DNA from: an uncultured Campylobacter sp. | GTDB taxonomy: Bacteria; Campylobacterota; Campylobacteria; Campylobacterales; Campylobacteraceae | Reading direction: 5' to 3' | DNA length: 64,000 bases | Assembly: GCF_938017775.1 (NCBI RefSeq) | Contig: NZ_CALIIU010000022.1 | Span: forward strand, 5,032-69,031 | Shown here: positions 16,612-25,890 of the stretch, piece by piece | Layout: each line of letters starts with the position of its first letter | Position numbering within the stretch: position 1 is the first letter of the stretch | Made by a program: the position numbers and the translations under genes | Notes under the pieces: generated by a model | Database searches by the model: none | What the model saw: only the letters and a program-made list of their open reading frames with translations | Told to the model about the DNA's origin: nothing

Positions 16612-17446
16612 CCTGGCGCCGCTTTTGGGGCTTTGCGGCAATCTTTTCTCGCCGCTTGAGATGCCTAAATACGACCCGCAAAAGGCGCGGCTGGGCGCAA
16701 AAATTTTTACTGACGTAAGATTTAGCAGCAAAGGCCGCTCCTGCGAAAGTTGCCACAACTTCTATCTAAACGATTCGGGTGCTTCGGTGCGCGATGGACG
16801 CGTGCCTACGCTCATAAATTCTTATTATTTTGATCGCTACTTGGGCGATTATAATTTCGCGGGCTTTGAAGCGCGGATCGCGGCATCGGTTTTTAGCGAG
16901 AATGAACTGGATGCGAGCGAAGATAGAATTTTAGAGCTTATCAGGAAGAATTTAGCCTACAAGCAGGCTTTTGAAAGTGCTTACGGCGAGGCGAATACGG
17001 CGAACTTCATTGATGCGTTGAAGGAATTTTTAAAGTCCAAAACGGCGATAAATTCCAAATTTGACCGATTTTTGCGCGGCGAGGTTAAGCTAAATGATGC
17101 CGAATATAACGGATATGTGCTTTTTGTGCGGCTATGCTCGGCATGTCACAACGGCGTTAGCCTAGGCACCGGCAGCTTTACTAAAATTCGTCCAAGTTCA
17201 GAAGAGGAGGATGTGCCTAGGCATAGGTTCACTTCCGACGGATTTGAGTTGCGCCGCGTGCCTAGCTTGCGCAATATCACGCAAACCGCGCCTTACGTAA
17301 ACGGGCAGATGGATTTGCGTCTTGCGGTGCGGCAGATTGCAAAGGATCTGCTAAAATACGATCTTAGCGATGGGGAGCTTGATGCTTTGATGAGCTTTTT
17401 GGCTACACTTAAGGGCGAGATGACGGAGGCGCAGGATGAAAGATAA
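16574..17446 (+). CDS. Di-haem cytochrome c peroxidase / MauG-like protein
   Basis: 290 residues with an N-terminal signal peptide (about 1-22). Two c-type haem sites are seen: CESCH (57-61) and CSACH (188-192), the arrangement of CCP/MauG proteins. It would act in the periplasm, reducing H2O2 with electrons from cytochrome c. The C-terminal part holds RRVPSLRNITQTAPYVNG, the family's loop before the end. It is a little short for classic CCP (about 320). The gene overlaps its neighbours on both sides (38 nt and 11 nt), pointing to one transcript with the methyltransferase and the EAL protein. Confidence 0.85.
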   Translation: MRSKRVLSCFIFSLAPLLGLCGNLFSPLEMPKYDPQKARLGAKIFTDVRFSSKGRSCESCHNFYLNDSGASVRDGRVPTLINSYYFDRYLGDYNFAGFEARIAASVFSENELDASEDRILELIRKNLAYKQAFESAYGEANTANFIDALKEFLKSKTAINSKFDRFLRGEVKLNDAEYNGYVLFVRLCSACHNGVSLGTGSFTKIRPSSEEEDVPRHRFTSDGFELRRVPSLRNITQTAPYVNGQMDLRLAVRQIAKDLLKYDLSDGELDALMSFLATLKGEMTEAQDER

Positions 17447-19856
17447 GATAATGTGGACTTTGATGGTGGGGATTATGATATTAGGCATAATCATCGCCGG
17501 GAATTATTTCTCGTCGCTAAGAGATGTAGCGAGATTTAGCACGATTTCGCGCGAGCTAGCTTTGATCGATAATGCCGATAACCGCCTAAATATATTATTT
17601 GATGCAAAAATCGCAAGAAGGGACTTTTCGATTGCAAATGCCGATATGCGCGGCATCTATCAGGTGCTGCAAGCTCTGCAAAAAGACAAAATCATCGATA
17701 AAATCGGACTTAGCAGCGATGTGCGCGCGATCGGAAGCGCTTTTAGCGATAAAATTTCACTTTTGGACGAGCTTGGGGCTTTAAATTCGCAGAATTTAAT
17801 CCTTTTTCAAAGTCTGCAGCAAAAATTTTTATCCAGTGGCACAAATGCGCAAAGAGCAAATCTCTACTCTCAAATTTTAGGGCTTAATTATAAAAATCGC
17901 TCCGAGATCTCTGCTTTAAAAAGTGCGCTAGAAAACGCAGATGCGTCAAGCCCCGACGAAGCTGCGTTTATAGGAATTGCGCGGCAAATTTTAAGGAATT
18001 TTGAGCGGCAAAATATCATCGTAAGCGATAATCTCTCGTTGCTCAACGAGCGCTTCGCAAGCCTGCGCGAGCGATTTTCTTACGCTAGTGAGGAATTCTA
18101 CGGCTCGTTTATGCAAATGACGATGCTTTACACGGCGGTGTTTTTGTCGTTTTTACTGCTTACTTACATCATAAATTCCGATGCTTTGCGTAGTAAACGC
18201 GCCCTTGCGCCCTATCGCGCGCTATGCGAGCAAGCAGGCGAAGCGATAGTTTTAGCAGATCAGAGCTTTAAAATTTTATACGCTAATAAAAGCGCGCTTA
18301 GCTTAAGCGGCTACGAACAAAGCGAGCTGGAAGGAAGCGATCTTGGAGTTTTGATGCCCAAAGATAAGGGGACCGAACTTCCTGCGATGGTAAATAAAAG
18401 CGCCAAAGATACGCGCCTGCTCCGTAAAAACGGCGAACTAGCCGATGTGGGCCTAAGGCTAGCAAATATCGCGGCTGCATCCAAGCCGCCGCTATATGCG
18501 CTTTACGCTCATGACATCGGCGAGCGCGAGATTATGAAGCTAGCTCTTGCGAACGCGAAGGAGAGCTTAAACAATCAAGTCTATATCGATCATCTTACGG
18601 GCCAGGGCAACGAAGCAGCGCTATACGAGCTAATAAACGCCGAAAAAACGGGCGTAGCGATCTACATAACTATCGTAAATTTTGCAAATTTACGGCTTTT
18701 TTACAAGGCGGAGACGACGAATGAAATTCTGCGCTCATTTGCGCGCACGCTTGCGATGTGTATCGAATCGCACGAGATCAAAGCCAGTATCTTTCGCATC
18801 CAATCGGATGAGTTTTGCCTATTTTACGAGGGACTAAATGTCGCGCGCGACGTGGAGATCATAAATAAATACTTCACCGACAAGGTTTTTAATCTCCATA
18901 CGACCGAGGGCTTTGCCTCCGCGCCTTTAAATATCACGATGGGCGTAAGCGAGCGTGCCGACGTAGCGGGCGGCGCGAATAGGGTCTTTCAGGCGGTTAT
19001 GGCGATGTATGAGGCGCAGAGCAAAAACGAGCACGTGGGCTTTTACTCGCGTCCAAATGCGATTGAGGAAAAATATCTGCAAAATCAGATTATGATCAAC
19101 ACTATTCAAAACGCGATCAAGAAAAATCAAGTCTTTGTGCTTGTCCAGCCCATATTTGATATCACCCACCGCGATCCTAGTGGTAACACCTACGGCACCG
19201 AGGGCGGTGATTATGTCCCGTTAGTATATGAAATTCTAATCCGTCTAATCGACCGCTCGGGCAAGACGCGCTGCCCGGGTGAGTTTATCGATATCGCAAA
19301 GCAAACCTCGCTCTACATACCGCTAACTCAGGTAGTAATAAACGAAGCTTTTCGCTTGCTAGACCGCTTCGCGGGAACTTGCTTTAGCATAAATCTTTCA
19401 TATTTTGACATCGCAAACGAAGGTATCAAGGAGCTTTTAGAGCGCAAGCTCGCATCCAGCCCAAATGCTTCAAATCTATTTATTGAAATTTTAGAAAGCG
19501 AGGAATTTGACGATTACGAGAGCCTTAGAAGCTTCATCGCCGTAGCCAAAAATTACGGCTGCAAGGTCGCGATAGACGATTTTGGCAGCGGATACTCCAA
19601 CTACTATAGAATTTTAACTCTCGACGTGGATTACATAAAGATCGACGGAGCGCTCATCAAAAACATCGCAAACGACAAAAACTCGCGCGCTATCGTCGAA
19701 ACCATCGCTAACTTCGCGTGCAAGCAGGGCTACGAGCTCATCGCCGAATACGTAGAAAACCACGAAATTTCAATTATCTTAGAAGAGATGGGGATTAAAT
19801 ATATGCAGGGCTACTTCTACAGCAAGCCGATGGAGCCTTCGAGGATAAAATTCTAA
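17436..19856 (+). CDS. Membrane PAS-GGDEF-EAL cyclic-di-GMP protein
   Basis: 806 residues. Helix near 5-25, a helical periplasmic sensor region to about 225, a second helix (about 228-246), PAS (about 250-360), GGDEF-like domain (about 375-540), EAL domain (about 555-800). The GGDEF motif is degenerate (QSDEF), so diguanylate cyclase activity is unlikely. The EAL domain keeps its key residues in altered words: YEILIRL for EALLR, FSINLS, FIEILESE, IDDFGSG, YIKIDG and AEYVEN. It is therefore probably a c-di-GMP phosphodiesterase (inference). It begins within the peroxidase gene. Confidence 0.87.
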   Translation: MKDKIMWTLMVGIMILGIIIAGNYFSSLRDVARFSTISRELALIDNADNRLNILFDAKIARRDFSIANADMRGIYQVLQALQKDKIIDKIGLSSDVRAIGSAFSDKISLLDELGALNSQNLILFQSLQQKFLSSGTNAQRANLYSQILGLNYKNRSEISALKSALENADASSPDEAAFIGIARQILRNFERQNIIVSDNLSLLNERFASLRERFSYASEEFYGSFMQMTMLYTAVFLSFLLLTYIINSDALRSKRALAPYRALCEQAGEAIVLADQSFKILYANKSALSLSGYEQSELEGSDLGVLMPKDKGTELPAMVNKSAKDTRLLRKNGELADVGLRLANIAAASKPPLYALYAHDIGEREIMKLALANAKESLNNQVYIDHLTGQGNEAALYELINAEKTGVAIYITIVNFANLRLFYKAETTNEILRSFARTLAMCIESHEIKASIFRIQSDEFCLFYEGLNVARDVEIINKYFTDKVFNLHTTEGFASAPLNITMGVSERADVAGGANRVFQAVMAMYEAQSKNEHVGFYSRPNAIEEKYLQNQIMINTIQNAIKKNQVFVLVQPIFDITHRDPSGNTYGTEGGDYVPLVYEILIRLIDRSGKTRCPGEFIDIAKQTSLYIPLTQVVINEAFRLLDRFAGTCFSINLSYFDIANEGIKELLERKLASSPNASNLFIEILESEEFDDYESLRSFIAVAKNYGCKVAIDDFGSGYSNYYRILTLDVDYIKIDGALIKNIANDKNSRAIVETIANFACKQGYELIAEYVENHEISIILEEMGIKYMQGYFYSKPMEPSRIKF

Positions 19857-20429
19857 TCTCATCTCGCTGCGACTTTATAGACCGCCTTTTTAAATTTATA
19901 GCCCAAAGATCGCATTCGTAAGGCGATAAATTCTGATTTAGCAAGCCGCTGCTTTAATACGGAATTTATCTTGGCAAATACTGCGCGAAATTTATTGCGA
20001 ACTTATGGCGCACCTTATAAGCTAGGATTGCCGTAAAAGCTTGCGCATGGCAAATGAAATGAGAGCTAAATTTAAAATTTAATGGCGGATCTATGGACGA
20101 AATTTTGCGAAGTTCAAAATTTTAAAATTTTAAGCCATAGAATTTTAAAATTTGAAATGCGCGAGCTGCAAATTTAAGGCTAAATTTTAAAATTCCGTAG
20201 CGATAAAATTTTAAATTCCGCGCCTTAAACCCGCCTGCAAATTTTAAAATTTTACGGCGCAAATTTCGATCTATTCGTTTTATAACATTTCGCGCGAGCT
20301 TTACAAAATAAAATTTTAGTGCGCCTCGCTCTAAATAACGATAGAGCTTTCAAATGCAGGCGGAATTTTAAGTGCAAACTTCCCGCTTCAGCAAAAATGG
20401 GTTTAAGCTTTAGGCTTTAGCGCATTAGC
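19857..20429. other. Gene gap dense in AT palindromes
   Basis: 573 nt without a believable ORF, between convergent genes. It is dominated by AAATTTTAAAATTT-type words (20098-20300), several in inverted pairs that could fold. No clear terminator with a T-run was found. Confidence 0.6.
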
Positions 20430-21953
20430 TCAAGCAAATTCGCTCCAAGCCTTCATGCTCCCCGTATCCTTAAATCTTTGATGCCACGACAGCGCCTCGC
20501 TTAGGATGTGCGGAGTATGCCCAGCACAGGGCTGCGCACATGCCCGCTCAAAATAATCTCTCAGTGCGTCTTGGTAAGTGGGATGTGCGATACTTATCAT
20601 CGCGCGAGCCCGCTCACGAGGGCATTTACCGCGCAGATCGGCGATACCGTATTCGGTGATGATGACCTGGGTGTCGTGCTCAGTATGATCGACGTGGCTT
20701 ACGAATGGCACGATAGCGCTGATTGCGCCGCCTTTAGCGAGCGATGGGCTCAAAAATAGCGACAAATATCCGTTGCGAGCGAAGTCACCGCTACCGCCAA
20801 TACCGTTTTTCATCTGCGAACCCATGACGTTAGTGGAGTTTACGTTGCCGTAGATGTCCGCCTCTAGCATGCCATTCATCGATACGACGCCGAGCTTTCT
20901 GATGAGCGCTGGCGAGTTGGAGACATCTTGCGAACGCAGTATGATGTGCTTGCGGTAGAAATCGATGTTTTTTTGAAATTCCTCGACACCTGCGGGGCTA
21001 AGCGATAGCGCCGTGGCACTTGCAGTGCCTACGACGCCTCTTTTGATGAGATCTAGCATGCCGTCTTGGATCACCTCGGAGTAGCATTGCAGCCCTTGAT
21101 AGCCAGCATTTTGTAGTGAGCTAAGCACGGCATTGGCGACGTTGCCGATGCCCGATTGTAGCGGCAGTAGCTTCTTTGCGGGAAGTCTGCCACAAGCCTC
21201 CTCGTTTTTTAAGAATTTTACGACGTTGCGGCCGATCGCACTTGAAATTTCATCCACGGCGGTAAAATTATTGACGCGATCATGCGTCCTAGCCTCTATT
21301 ACAGCGACTACTTTGGCAGGATCTACATGCATATAGGGGCTGCCTACACGATCGCCTACGTGCTTGATCGGCAGATCCTCAGCATGCGGCGGCAGGCGCA
21401 GATCCGTAACGTCGTGAATGCCCTCCAGCTCAAGCGGCTGATAGTAATTCACTTCTAAAATAACGCGATCGGCGATATCGAGCCAGGCTTGATTATTGCC
21501 TAGCGACGTGGACGGCACGAGCTCGCCGCTTTCTTTAATCGCCACTACTTCGATCACAGCAAAGTTTAGATGCGGAAAAAAGCCCGCCTTAAGCTGCGCG
21601 GCAAGGCTTGATAGATGCACGTCCGTGTATCGCACGGCGCCGCTATTTATCGCACGGCGCATATCGGCATCCGTAAAAAACGGCACGCGAAAGCTCACGG
21701 CACCTGCTTTTGCCAAAACTCCGTCTAAAAGCGGATCGGTCGATGCGCCTGTAAAAATTTCGATTTGATAGGGCTCGCCTTTTTCGTGCAGCGCTGTCAC
21801 TCGTTGTGCCAGAGCTTGTGGTAGCGCTAGCGCGCAGCCCGCCCCAACAAAGCCGCTAAAGCCCACCGATGCGCCGTTTGGGATCAGCTCGCAGGCTTTC
21901 TCGGCGCTCATAACTTTTGATTTTAGATATTCGTTTTGCACGCGTGAGTTCAT
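20430..21953 (-). CDS. Acetyl-CoA hydrolase/transferase family CoA-transferase (succinyl-CoA:acetate type)
   Basis: 507 residues, the usual length. Enzymes of this family (Cat1/AarC/ScpC) move CoA between succinyl-CoA and acetate, or release acetate, in the cytoplasm. The catalytic glutamate is expected at Glu293 in CYSEVIQDGM. The oxyanion/CoA glycine loops GIGNVANAV (about 268-276) and IGGSGDFARNG are present, as is STDPLLDG near 71. It has no TCA or acetate partners beside it. The start is the ATG at 21953, with GGAAAATG upstream. Acetate scavenging or a modified TCA step would fit a microaerophile or anaerobe, an inference. Confidence 0.88.
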   Translation of the reverse strand: MNSRVQNEYLKSKVMSAEKACELIPNGASVGFSGFVGAGCALALPQALAQRVTALHEKGEPYQIEIFTGASTDPLLDGVLAKAGAVSFRVPFFTDADMRRAINSGAVRYTDVHLSSLAAQLKAGFFPHLNFAVIEVVAIKESGELVPSTSLGNNQAWLDIADRVILEVNYYQPLELEGIHDVTDLRLPPHAEDLPIKHVGDRVGSPYMHVDPAKVVAVIEARTHDRVNNFTAVDEISSAIGRNVVKFLKNEEACGRLPAKKLLPLQSGIGNVANAVLSSLQNAGYQGLQCYSEVIQDGMLDLIKRGVVGTASATALSLSPAGVEEFQKNIDFYRKHIILRSQDVSNSPALIRKLGVVSMNGMLEADIYGNVNSTNVMGSQMKNGIGGSGDFARNGYLSLFLSPSLAKGGAISAIVPFVSHVDHTEHDTQVIITEYGIADLRGKCPRERARAMISIAHPTYQDALRDYFERACAQPCAGHTPHILSEALSWHQRFKDTGSMKAWSEFA

Positions 21954-22066
21954 TTTCCGTCCTAGCCGTGATTTGGGCGAAATTATAATATTTTTGCGCT
22001 AAATTTCAAAATCTAAAATTTCGTGCACGAGCTAGGCCATAGAGCAAAATATGAGGCGCGATCGGT

Positions 22067-22125
22067 TGGGATACGCCGCAAACGCTTCCGATCAGACTTT
22101 TTGCTTCGGCGGTTTGCAATACCCA
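22067..22125. other. Candidate structured RNA or cruciform
   Basis: A 59-nt inverted arrangement: TGGG(A)T pairs with A..CCCA at the ends, GCAAAC with GTTTGC inside, and CCGA with TCGG nearest the loop, with small internal loops. It can fold from either strand. It is not an obvious terminator (no T-run) and does not match the SRP, tmRNA or RNase P cores I know. It lies upstream of the CoA-transferase gene, on the side where its 5' leader would be. Confidence 0.3.
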
Positions 22126-22670
22126 CTTGCGCGAGCACCCCGTAAATAGGGTTTTAAGCGTGATTAGAGCTTAGTCTGATGGTCTCGCTGCGATACTGCA
22201 AACAACTTATCGCGCGCCGAATTTTGCGGAATTTAGGCGCAAAATTTACGCATAATTTGTGGCCGCGATATTTAAATTTAAGCTTCCTTTTGCAATTTAA
22301 TCGCTCGCCGCACTCAAATTTAAATCCCCGCCTCGCAATTTTAAAATGGATGTTTTGAAATTTATCGCTCGTGACGTTTAAATTCCGCGCCTAACACAAG
22401 CCTTGAACTCATATTTGAAATTACATCGCTTGCGATGCACGCATTTGCCCGTTACGCTTGAATTTTAATCCGCATTAATTGAAATTCTAGCTGCTTAAAA
22501 TTATCGCCTCCTCGCACAAGACGGCAGTTTAAAATTCCAATTTCGCGCTTTTTTTGGGAGGGCGGCTCGACGTAGATACGTAAAATTTTGATAAATTTTA
22601 CGCTTGCGAAATTCTAAAAAATTATATCATCGTCACTACTAAATTGCAGATTTGTTTAAATTCTAGTTCT

Positions 22671-22750
22671 TAAAATTGTAACTCCAGCTGTTACACGGGA
22701 TTTTTAATTTTAAAGTTGTAGCCCCAGCCGTTACACGAGATTTTTAATTC
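22671..22750. repeat. Two tandem 40-bp repeats
   Basis: Units 22671-22710 and 22711-22750 match at 34 of 40 positions by eye; shared words include CCAGC, GTTACACG and GATTTTTAATT. All six differences are transitions. No protein is encoded across them. Confidence 0.8.
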
Positions 22751-22943
22751 AAAGAGCCTTGCCGCGTAAATTCTAATCTCTCTGAGCCCAAAAATTGACG
22801 CCGCTTAATACATGAATTTAAAAGCGTTTTAGAATTCAAATTTAGCCCGCCTTGTTACCATTTTCGGTCGAGCTCTATAAAATTTCGGCAAATTTTATAC
22901 TCGCGGAATTTTAAACTCTATCGCCGTGAAATAGAGCGGAATT

Positions 22944-23462
22944 TTATCTCTGCGGCTTGCCGTCGCCGAATTTAGCGACTATCTCCTCGCTGCAGCTCTC
23001 CTTGGGCGCCCAGCCTTCGCGCTTCATCCGCGCCAGATTGTCGCACGCCTCCTGCGAGCCGCCCTCGCAAAGCTCGTCGTATATCACGAGGCTGCGGCAC
23101 TGCCCGCTCGCGAAGCTCTCCAGCGCCGCGGCATTGCCTAGGCAGGCTCGCTCGCGCAGATCGCTCATCGCGCGCCCGCCCGCGCCGTCCGTTTTGCCTC
23201 CCTGCTTCCGCTCAGCGAGGGTTGCGAGCTCGCACGCGCCTGCGAAAAAGCCCTGCGCTTTTAGGCGGTTTCGCACGACGCCGCGACCGCCCAGCTCGTA
23301 TCTCATCGCCGCTTCGTAGCATGCGGCGGCGTCCTTTTTGCTGCATTTTGCTAAAAGCGCGCTAGTTTTTGCGCCGCTAAATTTAAACTCTTTGGCTTCG
23401 CCGTCCGTGTTTGCCAAACTAAGCGCCAGCGCCGCCGCCAGCGCAAGCTTTAAAGCCTTCAT
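22944..23462 (-). CDS. Secreted Sel1-like repeat protein
   Basis: 172 residues with a signal peptide (about 1-23, cleaved near LANTDGEA). Two to three Sel1-like helical repeats with paired cysteines are visible (CSKKDAAACYEAAMRY, then GACELA, CLGNAAAL, CEGGSQEACDNLA), as in the cysteine-rich Hcp proteins of Helicobacter and Campylobacter. It would be a periplasmic protein stapled by disulfides; the binding partner is unknown. It lies 138 nt downstream of a second protein of the same type on the same strand. Confidence 0.75.
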   Translation of the reverse strand: MKALKLALAAALALSLANTDGEAKEFKFSGAKTSALLAKCSKKDAAACYEAAMRYELGGRGVVRNRLKAQGFFAGACELATLAERKQGGKTDGAGGRAMSDLRERACLGNAAALESFASGQCRSLVIYDELCEGGSQEACDNLARMKREGWAPKESCSEEIVAKFGDGKPQR

Positions 23463-23600
23463 CTCTGCTCCTTTTTTCGTTTATCTGCCGCTCGCCCCGA
23501 TTTACTGCTTCATTGCACCGCATCCGTCGCCCGCTAAAATTTAAAAGGTTCACGCGCCTTATTTGCGATCGAAGCTTGGAATTTTATCGCCTCTGTCGCG

Positions 23601-24158
23601 CTAATTTTTCGGCAGCAGATCGAGCACCGCGCAGGCGCGCTTGTTGTGCATTTTGCATGCCTTATCTAGCGCTTGCCCCGAGAGCTCAAAACTTTGAGGA
23701 GTGCCGATTCCTTGGAGATATTTGACCGACAGCTCGTAGCAAGCTTCGCTACTGCCGGCATCGCACTGCTCGCGAAAAAGCTCAAACGACGCCACGACGT
23801 CCTTCTCCACGCCCAAGCCGCGCCCTAGCGCATCTGCGTAGAAAAAGCACGATAGCTGATCTTTTCGTTCGCAGCCGCTTTTCAGACCGCGCGCGACGCG
23901 ATCGCAGGAGCCTTCGTCGCTTTTTACGATGCAGCTTTGCAGATCCGCCCGCGAAATTCCGTCCGTTTGGATGACCGCATCGGCGCTGCTTTGCGAGCCG
24001 GCGCTTGCTTCGCCGCTCTTTATAAAGTGCGCGTTTTGCGTAGCAGTCTCGCCGATACTCGTTGTTTTGCTCGCCGCAGAAATTTTATCCGCCCGCGCGC
24101 TCTCGCCACAGTTTGCCGCAAGGGCGCAAAATAGCGCCAAAAATAGAAATTTTTTCAT
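23601..24158 (-). CDS. Secreted Sel1-like repeat protein
   Basis: 185 residues from ATG 24158, chosen because GGAGG precedes it and the codons then read a signal peptide (MKKFLFLALFCALAA); the frame is open to 24185. A Ser/Ala/Thr-rich linker (about 25-70) leads to Sel1-like repeats with spaced cysteines: CIVKSDEGSCDRVARGL, CERKDQLSCFFYADALGRG, CDAGSSEACYELSVKYLQG, CKMHNKRACAVL. It is paralogous in design to the gene downstream. The first Cys after the signal (ANC) is not a convincing lipobox. Confidence 0.78.
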   Translation of the reverse strand: MKKFLFLALFCALAANCGESARADKISAASKTTSIGETATQNAHFIKSGEASAGSQSSADAVIQTDGISRADLQSCIVKSDEGSCDRVARGLKSGCERKDQLSCFFYADALGRGLGVEKDVVASFELFREQCDAGSSEACYELSVKYLQGIGTPQSFELSGQALDKACKMHNKRACAVLDLLPKN

Positions 24159-24296
24159 ACCCGCCTCCGTTAAATTTAGTGCCATTTTAATTAAAAATGC
24201 TGAATTTAATAAAAATGCGCCTCTGCTCTAAATTTTAGCTTTGTGTCGCAGCGTGTTTGAAGTGCGAAATTTAAAGCACGCCGCCAAAGCGATCGA

Positions 24297-24728
24297 TCAC
24301 AGGCTCTTTAGCGCCGCAAGTACGTTTTGCGCGTCCTGTTCTGGTTCAGCGATTCGGCTAAAGCGCTTTATCTCCTTGCCGTCTCTAAAAATTAGGGTTT
24401 GGCGGTGGTAAAATTTCTTCCCGTCGCCGGTAGTGAAGGTTTCGAGCCGAAGCGGCGCTTCAAGCTCGAATTTTTCGTCGTTTATGAACTCAAACGAGGC
24501 GCCCGTAGCGCGCTTAAACTCGCTCGTGCCCGCCTCACCCATGCTGCCTACGGCGATAAGCTCGAAGCCTAGGGCTTTTATCTGCGCAAGCGCGCTCTCG
24601 TAGGCCTTGCACTGAAGCGTGCAGCCCGTAAGCCCCGCCACGTCGCGCAACTCTGCGGGCAAAAATTTGCCGCTGCCGCCCATTTTCGGATAGGTAAAAA
24701 CCACGCAATTTTTCGGTAAATTTATCAT
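24297..24728 (-). CDS. Redoxin / peroxiredoxin-like protein
   Basis: 143 residues with a thioredoxin-like peroxiredoxin layout. The active-site region is LTGCTLQCKAYE, with cysteines at 36 and 40, replacing the PGCT..A motif of BCP/AhpC-type proteins. The rest (GFELIAVGSMGEAGTSEFKRATG, then FEFINDEKFEL, RQTLIFRDGKEIKRF) follows the redoxin fold. It would reduce peroxides in the cytoplasm with a thiol donor. AAGGCGAG precedes the ATG. The substrate class is uncertain. Confidence 0.7.
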   Translation of the reverse strand: MINLPKNCVVFTYPKMGGSGKFLPAELRDVAGLTGCTLQCKAYESALAQIKALGFELIAVGSMGEAGTSEFKRATGASFEFINDEKFELEAPLRLETFTTGDGKKFYHRQTLIFRDGKEIKRFSRIAEPEQDAQNVLAALKSL

Positions 24729-25074
24729 CTCTCGCCTTTTGATCGAAATAAGGTCGCAAAAATAGCATAAAAAATCTTAAACCCGCTTAATGGATGAAAT
24801 TTTGCAGCTTCTGGGTATCATTGACGAGCTGTGTTTAAGCAAGGATTTTTGGCGGCGCAAACGAGAGCGGTGAACCCGTAAGTGGAATTTTACTACCAAA
24901 TAAGCGGGAGTTAAAAAGATTGCACGACAAAGGTCTCGGTTCCGCGCGGCGCTATCGTTAGGTGATTAAATTTTATGCTAGCTTTGAGTAGAATTTTAAC
25001 CGAATCGCCCTTATTCGGCTTTAAGCAATAGCGTTATAAAATAATCGAATAAAAAATCATAATAAGGAAAGCAA
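24729..25074. other. Gene gap with a short ORF and a hairpin
   Basis: A 27-codon frame at 24790-24873 (MDEILQLLGIIDEL...) looks protein-like but has no ribosome site, so is perhaps a remnant. CCGAAT/ATTCGG form a small hairpin at 25000-25018 with a weak T-run. The AT-rich 25020-25070 likely holds the promoter of the next gene. Confidence 0.35.
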
Positions 25075-25809
25075 ATGATAAATGATGACTTTAAAAGATG
25101 GGCTTTGAATTTCGGCAGTTGTGACGGCGGTGATATAGGCTCGCCGAAAAACCCTAGTATTTGGCTTTGCGGATTAGAGTGGGGAGGTGGTTTTAAAGAA
25201 GAAGAACTACAAAATATTTTTAAAAATAATGATTTAAAAATTCCTGCCATATACGAGGATTGTAAGGAAAATTTAAAATACCAGTTTAATATAAAAGCTA
25301 TAAAACTTTTGGCGGCAATAAACGGTGAAGAAAATCATGTCAAATTTAATGAAACTTTTAAACCGTTTTCGCGAGGCGGCAAAGGATACTTTAAGATGAA
25401 TTTATATCCTTTATCCTTTAAAGATACTAATCACAGCAGATGGACTGAAGCTATTAGCAAAGAAACGGGTTTTAAAGATAAAGACGAATATATTAAATGG
25501 ATTAGATTAAACAGATTTCCGATATTTAACTCATGGGCAAAAGAATATAGACCAAAGATAATTATTTGTACGGGCATAAGTTATAAAGATGACTTTATTG
25601 TAGCGTTCGGCGATCAAAATACGCAGCTACAAGAAAGAAATTTCAAGGATTACAAGAAATTTTTCTATTTTAAAAATAGCTACGGAGCGCTGGTTGTGAT
25701 AATTTACTTTTTAGGTGGTCGTCACGGGCTTAAAAGCGATGAAGAAATAAGACAAACGGGTAAAGAAATAGCTAAAATTTATGAAGCGTATTTATCGGAA
25801 TTGGATTAA
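25075..25809 (+). CDS. Orphan AT-rich gene, possibly uracil-DNA-glycosylase-like fold
   Basis: 244 residues, cytoplasmic, not a family I can name with confidence. The order of motifs SIWLCGLEWG (about 28), FKMNLYPLSF, PKIIICTG and FLGGRHGLKSD near the end recalls the UDG superfamily layout (glycine-rich water-activating loop early, substrate Asn, late His loop); this is inference. Base composition is much more AT-rich than both neighbours, and it stands alone between convergent genes, so it was probably acquired. AGGAAAGC precedes the ATG. Confidence 0.6.
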   Translation: MINDDFKRWALNFGSCDGGDIGSPKNPSIWLCGLEWGGGFKEEELQNIFKNNDLKIPAIYEDCKENLKYQFNIKAIKLLAAINGEENHVKFNETFKPFSRGGKGYFKMNLYPLSFKDTNHSRWTEAISKETGFKDKDEYIKWIRLNRFPIFNSWAKEYRPKIIICTGISYKDDFIVAFGDQNTQLQERNFKDYKKFFYFKNSYGALVVIIYFLGGRHGLKSDEEIRQTGKEIAKIYEAYLSELD

Positions 25810-25890
25810 TAAAATTCTCCATATAACTTGGATATTTAAATAGATTTTGTTAAACCCCATATTTTGGTTTCGTTTTGTTATCATAGAATT

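Larger units (their letters stand above)
21954..22943. other. 1-kb gene gap with hairpin and tandem repeat
   Basis: No credible ORF in 990 nt. A GC-richer island at 22020-22210 includes a long imperfect hairpin (listed separately); the remainder is AAATTT/AATTTTAAAATT sequence with one 40-bp tandem duplication at 22671-22750. Confidence 0.6.

Noticed and set aside
22021..22210. SRP, tmRNA or 6S RNA gene
   Set aside because: The hairpin is real, but none of the core motifs (such as the GGAAGGAAGCA-type SRP apex) is present.
23929..24231. Plus-strand frames opposite the Sel1-like genes
   Set aside because: No start signals and no coding pattern; shadows of the minus-strand secreted proteins.
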